DNA of 8,279 bases from Thiomonas sp. (lineage in GTDB: Bacteria > Pseudomonadota > Gammaproteobacteria > Burkholderiales > Burkholderiaceae_C). Below, piece by piece: positions 1-6,851 of the stretch; position 1 is the first letter of the stretch, and each line of letters begins with the position of its first letter. The notes beneath the pieces were generated by a model. That model saw nothing but the letters and a program-made list of their open reading frames with translations, searched no databases and had not been told where the DNA came from. The position numbers and the translations under genes are program-made. The stretch lies in assembly GCA_028706735.1 (NCBI GenBank), contig JAQTVS010000114.1:1-8279 (forward strand), in the 5' to 3' direction.

Positions 1-31
1 CCAGGTCAATACCAACTGTCGTAATCTCCAT
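1..31 (-). CDS. IS110-family transposase, N-terminal start only (partial)
   Basis: Only the first ten codons are in the window, reading MEITTVGIDL from an ATG at 31-29 and running off the left edge. The pattern TTVGIDL is the usual beginning of IS110/IS1111-family transposases. Its aspartate is the first acidic residue of their RuvC-like DEDD catalytic domain; that domain assignment is family knowledge, because the other residues lie outside the window. A purine-rich GAGAGGGAG about 10 nt upstream is a plausible ribosome binding site. The ATG is in the same reading frame as the disrupted integrase upstream, with no stop between them. The call rests on a short motif plus the position at the end of an apparent insertion, so the family is likely but the subgroup is open. 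Confidence 0.72.
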   Translation of the reverse strand, partial: MEITTVGIDL

Positions 32-121
32 GACGGACGCTCCCTCTCGGTTCAAGTGGTTGAAGTAACACCCCCACTTTGGCACAAAGATGCCGCAGCG
101 GGTGGGGGCGTCCATCCCATT
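1..121 (-). mobile_element. Left end of an IS110/IS1111-type insertion sequence
   Basis: Between the last recognisable integrase codon (128-130) and the transposase ATG (31) lies about 95 bp with no integrase similarity that I can recognise, taken as the IS left end. It holds an inverted repeat, CCCCCAC at 71-77 and GTGGGGG at 102-108, with an inner GGCA/TGCC pair at 81-84 and 91-94, so it can fold as a hairpin. On the minus strand GGACGCCCCCAC (113-102) resembles the subterminal repeats expected of the IS1111 subgroup. IS110-family elements usually lack classical terminal repeats and often make no target duplication, so the exact tip cannot be fixed. I estimate it between 110 and 127. The right end is outside the window. 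Confidence 0.6.
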
Positions 122-127
122 GCTTAC

Positions 128-760
128 CTTGAGTCGGTCAATCTCTCGGTCGACTGTGCTCGCCTCGACGACCTCAAGGCGGTCGTTGATGAACAGCTCG
201 ATATCGACAGTCGTCACATCGGCAAATGGCTTGTGCAGCCAGCTCAGCTCATTGCTGCTTTGGCGCATCTGAAACTTGGCTTGCCGCACCGGCCTGCCTT
301 GGGCTGTCAGCTCCTTTCGGTAGCGAGCGAGCAGTGCCTCACCCGCCGGTCCGCTATCGGCCAACCACCCTTCGAGGGAATACTCGAGAATTTTTCGGCT
401 CTTTTGACGCGGAGCCTCCTCCAGCAGGTAACGCACGAGTATTTCGGCGAGGGTGATTTTGCGCGAGACGGTGTAGTCCACGAAGATGCCACGCAGCCGC
501 TCGGCGGTGACTTGTGTGGTGAAGCGGTCAGCTTCGTCGCGAGACTTGAACGTTGCCTGTACGGCTTTGTGTCCTTTGTTGCGGATGCGCACGAGCCAAT
601 GCTCGTCCAGCTGACAAACGTGGGGCTTGAGGTGTTGCGCGCGCAACTCTTCCATGTACGCCTTGACGACGTCGAGCTTGTCGTAGGAAAAGTGGCGCGT
701 CAGGTCGTCGCGGTTTTTGACCGTGACGCGAAAGCGGCTTCGATTGATGCAGTCGGGCAT
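128..760 (-). pseudogene. Tyrosine recombinase (integrase), truncated by IS insertion
   Basis: This is a 211-codon minus-strand frame starting at ATG 760-758 with a good ribosome site (GGAG, 6 nt upstream). The protein begins MPDCINRSRFRVTV and ends with TVDREIDRLK. Residues from about 100 to 211 look like the helical SAM-like core-binding domain of phage-type integrases, and VDREIDRLK is the familiar helix at the end of that domain. The catalytic domain with the R-H-R-Y residues should follow but is absent, because IS110-type sequence begins right after this helix. The gene sits about 190 bp from the 3' end of tRNA-Pro and reads away from it, the usual position of an island integrase. The frame stays open through the IS end into the transposase start, so a fusion peptide could be made. 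As it stands it cannot be an active recombinase. The missing half may lie beyond the IS. Confidence 0.8.
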
Positions 761-820
761 GAGTGTCTCCGGTGATGTGGAGATTCCTGTAGCCACGCTG
801 CAATCTAAAGTCTTCCGTCG

Positions 821-848
821 CCTTGACCTTAAATTTAAGGTGTCAAGG
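821..848. promoter_or_regulatory. Palindrome upstream of the integrase (candidate operator)
   Basis: A perfect 14-bp palindrome, CCTTAAATTTAAGG (827-840), is flanked by a second pair of arms, CCTTGA (821-826) and TCAAGG (843-848), offset by 2 bp. It lies 61-88 bp upstream of the integrase ATG. On the minus strand it contains a perfect TTGACA (846-841), but no convincing -10 box follows at 16-18 bp. A dimeric regulator, or integrase autoregulation, is inferred from position and symmetry only. Confidence 0.4.
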
Positions 849-866
849 AGTCCCGACTCTGGCTTT

Positions 867-886
867 TTGGCACAGAATTGGCACAG
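867..886. repeat. Two direct copies of TTGGCACAG, 11 bp apart
   Basis: TTGGCACAG occurs at 867-875 and again at 878-886. The 11-bp period, about one helical turn, places the copies on the same DNA face. They lie between the tRNA terminator and the integrase gene, where arm-type integrase or excisionase sites are often found. That role is inferred from position; the repeat itself is plain in the sequence. Confidence 0.45.
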
Positions 887-894
887 CGACCTGG

Positions 895-926
895 AAAACA
901 AAAAGCCGCAGGGGTCTGCGGCTTTT
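895..926 (-). terminator. Rho-independent terminator of tRNA-Pro
   Basis: The perfect 11-bp inverted repeat AAAAGCCGCAG (901-911) and CTGCGGCTTTT (916-926) encloses a 4-nt loop. On the minus strand it is followed by a T-rich run (TTTTTGTTTT, 904-895). It starts 28 nt after the CCA end of the tRNA and separates it from the integrase gene. If the crossover lies inside the tRNA, this terminator belongs to the integrated element rather than to the original tRNA locus. Confidence 0.85.
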
Positions 927-953
927 GCAACATCTTGATTTCTCAAGAGAATC

Positions 954-985
954 TGGTCGGGGTGAGAGGATTCGAACCTCCGGCC
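954..985 (-). other. Probable attachment site (att) at the tRNA-Pro 3' end
   Basis: The T arm and 3' end of tRNA-Pro are a common target for tyrosine-recombinase islands, and a disrupted integrase reads away from this end about 190 bp downstream. The core is therefore inferred to lie in the 3' part of the tRNA gene. The second copy that would mark the far end of the island is outside the window, so the exact limits are not known. Just outside the CCA is a quasi-palindrome, GATTTCTC-AA-GAGAATC (937-953), which may or may not be part of the site. Confidence 0.4.
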
Positions 986-1030
986 TCTACGTCCCGAACG
1001 TAGCGCTCTACCAGGCTAAGCTACACCCCG
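954..1030 (-). tRNA. tRNA-Pro(CGG)
   Basis: This 77-nt gene folds into a full cloverleaf. The acceptor stem CGGGGTG (1030-1024) pairs with CACCCCG. The D stem is GCTT/GAGC with one wobble pair. The anticodon stem is CTACG/CGTAG with loop TTCGGGA, and the T arm is GGAGG-TTCGAAT-CCTCT. The anticodon is CGG, which reads the proline codon CCG, and the C1-G72 pair with discriminator A fits bacterial tRNA-Pro. The CCA tail is encoded (956-954). Being intact, it has apparently been restored by the integrated element, as is usual for tRNA-targeting integrases. It is followed by its own terminator. I found no clear separate promoter in the 32 bp between it and the putative ispB terminator. Confidence 0.97.
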
Positions 1031-1054
1031 ATCTCATTTGGGCCTTGTCGCGTT

Positions 1055-1094
1055 GAAACAAAGCATGCCGCACACTATGTTGATTGCCGCATGC
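1055..1094 (-). terminator. Probable terminator of ispB
   Basis: On the minus strand GCATGCGGCA (1094-1085) can pair with TGCGGCATGC (1072-1063) with a single mismatch. The loop is 12 nt and TTTGTTT follows immediately. It begins 42 nt after the ispB stop codon. The stem is good but the T run is broken and the loop is long, so termination may be partial. If so, some ispB transcripts could run on into tRNA-Pro. Confidence 0.5.
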
Positions 1095-1136
1095 GCTATT
1101 TACGCACACACACACAGGCGCTCGCAAAGTCATGCA

Positions 1137-2147
1137 TCAAACCGTGCGTCCCAAAGAGTAAGCGCATAAGTCTAGCAGAGCCTGTTGCGCTGGGCCAGGC
1201 CGGAGCTGTTTGAGGGCGGTTTCAGCGATGCGGATTTCTTTTTGTGCGGCTTCCCGTACGGCCTCCATGGCGCCGCAGTGATGGACCACGGCCATGACGT
1301 CATTGAGTGCGGATGCGTCGCCTTGGCGAATGGCGCCTTCGATCAACAACCGCTGCGCCGGGGAGCCGCGTTGCATGGCGATGATCAGGGGCAGGGTTGG
1401 TTTGCCTTCACGCAAATCGTCGCCGATGTTCTTGCCGAGTTCTTCAGAGTAGCCGCTGTAATCGAGCAGGTCGTCGATCAACTGAAAGGCCGTGCCGAAG
1501 CTGCGCCCTGCCAGGGCCATATGGTCCTGCGTGCTCAAGTCTGCTTCGGCAAGAACTGCGCCGATGCGCGCAGCGGCTTCAAACAACTTGGCGGTCTTGA
1601 AACGGATGACCTGCAGATAGCGTTGTTCGTCGACTTCAGGGTCGTGCATATTGAGCAGCTGCAGCACTTCGCCCTCGGCGATCACATTGGTGGCGTCGGC
1701 AAGAATGTCCAGAATGCGCATGCTGCCCACGGACACCATCATCTGGAAAGCGCGGGAGTAGAGGAAATCGCCAACCAGCACGCTGGCGGAATTGCCGAAC
1801 AAGGCGTTCGAAGTTTCACGCCCGCGTCGCATGGAGGATTCGTCCACCACGTCATCATGCAGGAGAGTGGCAGTATGGATGAGTTCAACGACCGCGGCCA
1901 TCACGTGCTGCTGCGATCCGCGGAACCCGAGCGCCTGCGCCACAAGCAGGAGCAGGGCGGGACGCAGGCGTTTTCCGCCCCCAGTCACGATGTAGCCGCC
2001 GATGGTGTTGATCAACGCCACCTCGGAGGCCAGATGTGTCTGGATCGCTCGATCCACGGCATCCATGTCCTGGGTGATGGGAGCAAAGACAGAGTGGATC
2101 GACGGAGCTGCCACCAGGATTGGCGCGTGCGCGGATGGAGAAGGCAT
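1137..2147 (-). CDS. ispB: Octaprenyl (long-chain polyprenyl) diphosphate synthase
   Basis: This 336-aa trans-prenyltransferase adds isopentenyl diphosphate units to an allylic primer to make the side chain of ubiquinone; it is a soluble cytoplasmic enzyme. Visible motifs are GGGKRLRP at 56-63, the first aspartate-rich motif DDVVD at 98-102, KTAK at 184-187 and the second aspartate motif DDLLD at 225-229. The small alanine at 93, five residues before the first motif, fits a long-chain product. The exact chain length (C40 or other) cannot be read from the sequence. The chosen ATG gives roughly 20 residues more at the N terminus than E. coli IspB. It has no clear Shine-Dalgarno sequence. The in-frame ATG at 2066-2064 (Met28) is an alternative start with no better ribosome site. 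The gene is divergent from rplU, an arrangement common in proteobacteria. Confidence 0.93.
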   Translation of the reverse strand: MPSPSAHAPILVAAPSIHSVFAPITQDMDAVDRAIQTHLASEVALINTIGGYIVTGGGKRLRPALLLLVAQALGFRGSQQHVMAAVVELIHTATLLHDDVVDESSMRRGRETSNALFGNSASVLVGDFLYSRAFQMMVSVGSMRILDILADATNVIAEGEVLQLLNMHDPEVDEQRYLQVIRFKTAKLFEAAARIGAVLAEADLSTQDHMALAGRSFGTAFQLIDDLLDYSGYSEELGKNIGDDLREGKPTLPLIIAMQRGSPAQRLLIEGAIRQGDASALNDVMAVVHHCGAMEAVREAAQKEIRIAETALKQLRPGPAQQALLDLCAYSLGRTV

Positions 2148-2288
2148 GGAGGTCTGGCGGGTGCTGAAGGCGGGCTGTTGACGATTTTTAATCTTTGGAT
2201 GCGTCAGTGCATTCTATGAACGTGCTCTTGCGGGCATGGTGGCAATGCGTCCTGGATTTGCCGGAAGACAAGGCTGTTTTGATCGTGC

Positions 2289-2316
2289 TGGAAAGAATTG
2301 CGGTCGATGCTAGAAT
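2289..2316 (+). promoter_or_regulatory. Promoter of the rplU-rpmA operon
   Basis: An extended -10 element, TGC-TAGAAT (2308-2316), lies 16 bp downstream of a weak -35 hexamer, TGGAAA (2289-2294, four of six matches to TTGACA). Transcription would start near 2323 and leave a leader of roughly 95 nt before the rplU ATG. The extended -10 offsets the poor -35. No other convincing plus-strand promoter was seen in the 269-bp ispB-rplU gap. Confidence 0.6.
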
Positions 2317-2416
2317 CAAAAGCTTTTTCCAAGCGGCACCAGAAGACTGGGTGCAGTTTGGCAATGCGTGCGGCACCCTTGCTGGGGAATTGCCGCGATT
2401 CCAATGAGGTGAACTT

Positions 2417-2728
2417 ATGTATGCGGTCATAAAAACCGGCGGCAAGCAGTACCGTGTTGCAGCTGGCGAAAAAATCAAGGTAGAACAGATGCCGGCAGAC
2501 GTAGGTCAGGATATTGTGCTGGAAGAGGTGCTCGCCGTGGTGAACGGCGATGATGCCAAATTCGGCACTCCCCTGGTCGACGGTGCAAAGGTGACGGCCA
2601 AGGTGCTGTCGCACGGGCGTCACGACAAGGTGCGCATTTTCAAGATGCGTCGCCGCAAGCACTATCAAAAGCATCAGGGGCATCGGCAAAATTACACCGA
2701 GCTTCAGATCGAAGCGATCTCGGCCTAA
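2417..2728 (+). CDS. rplU: 50S ribosomal protein L21
   Basis: This 103-aa protein of the large ribosomal subunit binds 23S rRNA. The N terminus [14 protein letters not shown] is diagnostic for bL21. The basic stretch [17 protein letters not shown] (about 75-91) matches the conserved C-terminal rRNA-binding segment, and the length is normal for the family. The start is supported by the ribosome site GAGGTGAA just upstream of the ATG. rpmA follows after 12 nt, the near-universal bL21-bL27 pairing, so the two should be made from one message driven by the promoter at 2289-2316. Confidence 0.98.
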   Translation: MYAVIKTGGKQYRVAAGEKIKVEQMPADVGQDIVLEEVLAVVNGDDAKFGTPLVDGAKVTAKVLSHGRHDKVRIFKMRRRKHYQKHQGHRQNYTELQIEAISA

Positions 2729-2740
2729 GGAGCAGTAAAC

Positions 2741-2998
2741 ATGGCACAGAAAAAGGGCGGCGGCTCAACCCGCAATGGCCGCGACTCGGAAGCCAAGCGG
2801 CTTGGCGTGAAGGTGTATGGCGGCCAGGGCGTTTCGGCTGGCGGCATCATCGTGCGTCAGCGCGGCACCAAATTCCACGCCGGCCACAATGTTGGCATTG
2901 GCAAGGACCACACCTTGTTCGCGCTGGTCGATGGGCGTGTTGAATTTGCGGTCAAGAGCGCATTCAATCGGCAGACGGTCTCGGTCGTATCCAGCTAA
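2741..2998 (+). CDS. rpmA: 50S ribosomal protein L27
   Basis: This 85-aa protein of the large subunit has an N-terminal tail that reaches the peptidyl-transferase centre. The start [20 protein letters not shown] is typical of bL27, as are the central [13 protein letters not shown] and the GKDHTLFAL segment. No Firmicutes-type cleavable N-terminal extension is present. The MAQKK start, where MAHKK is more usual, is a small variation. A strong Shine-Dalgarno sequence (TAAGGAG) overlaps the rplU stop codon. Downstream are an inverted repeat and then a terminator, so most rplU-rpmA transcripts probably end before obgE. Confidence 0.98.
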   Translation: MAQKKGGGSTRNGRDSEAKRLGVKVYGGQGVSAGGIIVRQRGTKFHAGHNVGIGKDHTLFALVDGRVEFAVKSAFNRQTVSVVSS

Positions 2999-3005
2999 AT
3001 GCGGC

Positions 3006-3028
3006 TTCCGGCGCGCAGTTTGCCGGAA
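3006..3028. repeat. Inverted repeat just after rpmA
   Basis: TTCCGGC (3006-3012) and GCCGGAA (3022-3028) form a perfect 7-bp stem with a 9-nt loop, starting 8 nt after the rpmA stop. No T run follows, so it is not an intrinsic terminator by itself. It could protect the 3' end of the rplU-rpmA message, but that is a guess. Confidence 0.45.
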
Positions 3029-3036
3029 CAGGGTGA

Positions 3037-5332
<2,296 letters not shown>

Positions 5333-5353
5333 GCCAGGGCGTGATGCCTCGGG

Positions 5354-6091
5354 TCAATTCTGGATGTAGCGCAAGCCCTGCGCAATGCGCTGCGCCATCT
5401 CCGCCGCGGTTCCATCGGTTGCCCAGTCCTTGCAAAAATCATCGCTGATCAGGGTGGAGTGAATGCGCTCTGCGCCGCGTTCGGGAATGGGTTGCCAATC
5501 GCTCGTGCTCGCGGCGACCCATGTCTTGGTGGAGTCGTTCCAGAGGGCATAGAGTTTCCATTGCCTGCGCGCGCAATTGATCCCTTCGTAGGTCACGTTG
5601 CGTGGTCCGTCCGGCGCTTTGGCAACCAAGGTATACCGAACTGTCTGTCCAGGCTGGACCGAGATCGAGGCGCGATCCACAAAAAACTGCAAAGCACCGC
5701 CCGCAGTGATGTGAACATGCAGCAGTTCGCCCGGCGCGCCAGGAAAGACCACGGGAGATTCCACTTTGCTCGTCTTGGCGCCGAGCCAGCCGGTGTCGTC
5801 AGACGCTGCTGCGCGGGCCAGTTGAGCTGAGGTCAATCCAGCCAGCAGGCAGGCCAGAATTGCGACGAGCCTAGCAGCCTGTCGGGCTTTGGTCGTCGAA
5901 AGCGAAAATGAGCCGCAGCGAGGACAGTTTTTGCCGGATTTGCAGGCCCATAGCCGCGCTATGGACCAAAAAGCCGGTGAAAACGCGCTTGCGAAGTTTC
6001 GGCGCAGCCAAAAATGGACCGCTGCGGCCCATTTGCAGCCGACGACTCCAAAGCCCGACAGGCTGCTACGCACAGAAAAGGAAGAAGTCAT
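5354..6091 (-). CDS. CNP1-like exported protein, signal-peptide region carrying an in-frame MITE
   Basis: The C-terminal 150 or so residues resemble the CNP1-like family (named from a neisserial protein, function unknown), with features such as [17 protein letters not shown], two cysteines (173, 220) and the end GLRYIQN. A Sec signal is visible at residues 74-96: [12 protein letters not shown] then an AQLARAAA cleavage region, so the protein should be periplasmic. Eight native residues (MTSSFSVR) at the start are separated from this signal by 65 codons from a small inserted element. Without these, the protein would be about 180 aa with a normal signal peptide. The ATG overlaps the rppH stop as ATGA, which supports this start and suggests coupled translation. 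No in-frame ATG, GTG or TTG occurs inside the insert. Export may be weakened, the protein may stay anchored, or the gene may be failing; the sequence cannot tell which. Confidence 0.8.
   Translation of the reverse strand: MTSSFSVRSSLSGFGVVGCKWAAAVHFWLRRNFASAFSPAFWSIARLWACKSGKNCPRCGSFSLSTTKARQAARLVAILACLLAGLTSAQLARAAASDDTGWLGAKTSKVESPVVFPGAPGELLHVHITAGGALQFFVDRASISVQPGQTVRYTLVAKAPDGPRNVTYEGINCARRQWKLYALWNDSTKTWVAASTSDWQPIPERGAERIHSTLISDDFCKDWATDGTAAEMAQRIAQGLRYIQN
5872..6068. mobile_element. MITE-like element with perfect 21-bp inverted ends
   Basis: The ends are exact inverted copies over 21 bp: TAGCAGCCTGTCGGGCTTTG+G at 5872-5892 and its complement at 6048-6068. The similarity continues inward (TCGTCG at 5893-5898 against CGACGA at 6040-6045) after a 2-nt gap. 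The outermost TA on both sides is best read as a TA target duplication, making the element 193 bp (5874-6066). In the middle is a hairpin, CCATAGC-CGC-GCTATGG (5948-5964). It is too short for a transposase, so it would have to be moved by one supplied elsewhere. A TA duplication is typical of IS630/Tc1-mariner-type transposases, but I do not recognise these ends and assign no family. Confidence 0.82.
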
Positions 6092-6678
6092 GCAGGGTCC
6101 GGGTTGATGAGAATGGGCAGCGGCTCGCCGGAGTCTGTTGCCGCCGGGTCGTCGGACGGCTGGCGGTGGCGCAGATTGGCGCGCAGGTAACGCGTGCGCG
6201 GTTCGGCGCGGGGTATGAAGTGCGACAGTTCGGTGAGGGCGAGTTGATAGACCTCGCGCTTGAACTCAATCACGCTGTCGAGCGGCACCCAATACTCGTT
6301 CCAGCGCCAGGCGTCGAACTCGGGGTGAGTGGTCGCACGCAGGCAGACATCGCAGTCGCGCCCGGTCAAGCGCAGCAGATACCAGATTTGCTTCTGGCCT
6401 TTGTAGATGCCGCGGCTGTCGCGGCGCACAAAATGATTGGGAACGTCGTAGCGCAGCCAGTGCCGCGTGCGGGCGATGATGCGGACATGGCAGGGAGCGA
6501 GGCCGACTTCCTCGTGCAACTCGCGGTACATGGCCTGCTCGGGTGTTTCGCCCGGATTGATGCCGCCCTGGGGAAACTGCCAGGAATGCGCCCGCACACG
6601 CTTGCCCCAGAACACCTGGTTTCTGGCGTTGAGCAGGATGATGCCCACGTTGGGACGGTAGCCTTCACGATCCAACAT
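6088..6678 (-). CDS. rppH: RNA pyrophosphohydrolase (Nudix)
   Basis: This 196-aa enzyme removes pyrophosphate from the 5' triphosphate end of mRNA, opening it to RNase E decay; it is cytoplasmic. The Nudix box is complete: G38, E44, R52, E53, E56, E57 and G59 within [20 protein letters not shown]. The N terminus [17 protein letters not shown] and WQFPQGG are characteristic of RppH/NudH rather than of other Nudix enzymes. It is about 20 residues longer than the E. coli protein through a polar, proline-rich tail. A GAGGA about 10 nt before the ATG is a plausible ribosome site, and a strong promoter lies at 6714-6741. The stop codon overlaps the ATG of the CNP1-like gene (ATGA), so the two form an operon. 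rppH next to proS is, as far as I recall, a common betaproteobacterial arrangement. Confidence 0.95.
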   Translation of the reverse strand: MLDREGYRPNVGIILLNARNQVFWGKRVRAHSWQFPQGGINPGETPEQAMYRELHEEVGLAPCHVRIIARTRHWLRYDVPNHFVRRDSRGIYKGQKQIWYLLRLTGRDCDVCLRATTHPEFDAWRWNEYWVPLDSVIEFKREVYQLALTELSHFIPRAEPRTRYLRANLRHRQPSDDPAATDSGEPLPILINPDPA

Positions 6679-6713
6679 CGCCTGGTCCTCGATCTTTTAG
6701 AATTCTGCGTTTG

Positions 6714-6741
6714 ATTATAGGCAGCACCGTCAAGTTGTCAT
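6714..6741 (-). promoter_or_regulatory. Promoter of rppH and the CNP1-like gene
   Basis: On the minus strand the hexamer ATGACA (6741-6736, five of six matches to TTGACA) is followed after 16 bp by a perfect TATAAT (6719-6714). Transcription would start near 6707, leaving a leader of about 30 nt before the rppH ATG. This is the best sigma-70-type promoter in the window. On the opposite strand the same region shows TTGTCA (6735-6740), but no good -10 for proS follows. Confidence 0.75.
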
Positions 6742-6851
6742 AAGGCTGCGGTATCCCTTTCGATGGCAACGCACCCGCTTGTCCATTCCTCAGAAGCCCG
6801 CGCCCTTCTGTCCCGATTTTTCCTCATTTTGTCGGCTTTGCGCCGCTCTGC

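Noticed and set aside
56..775. A 239-codon plus-strand frame opposite the integrase and the IS left end
   Set aside because: The minus strand gives a recognisable integrase N-terminal half and an IS110 transposase start. The plus-strand product resembles nothing and spans the junction.
1105..1116. A (CA)6 dinucleotide run between tRNA-Pro and ispB
   Set aside because: Six units is short, lies in a non-coding spacer and touches no promoter or start codon that I can identify, so phase variation is not supported.
1185..2219. A 344-codon plus-strand frame opposite ispB
   Set aside because: It is antisense to ispB, whose two aspartate-rich motifs fix the true strand; no motif or convincing ribosome site supports the opposite frame.
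2195..2407. A 70-codon plus-strand frame between ispB and rplU
   Set aside because: It contains the probable rplU promoter (2289-2316), lacks a ribosome site and matches no family that I know. It is more likely the rplU upstream region and leader.
5908..6714. A 268-codon plus-strand frame across the MITE and opposite rppH
   Set aside because: The Nudix box of rppH lies on the other strand, and the frame starts inside the repeat element with no ribosome site.
6714..6733. TTGACG directly upstream of the rppH TATAAT as a -35 box
   Set aside because: The spacing is only 8 bp. The ATGACA hexamer 16 bp upstream of TATAAT is the acceptable partner.
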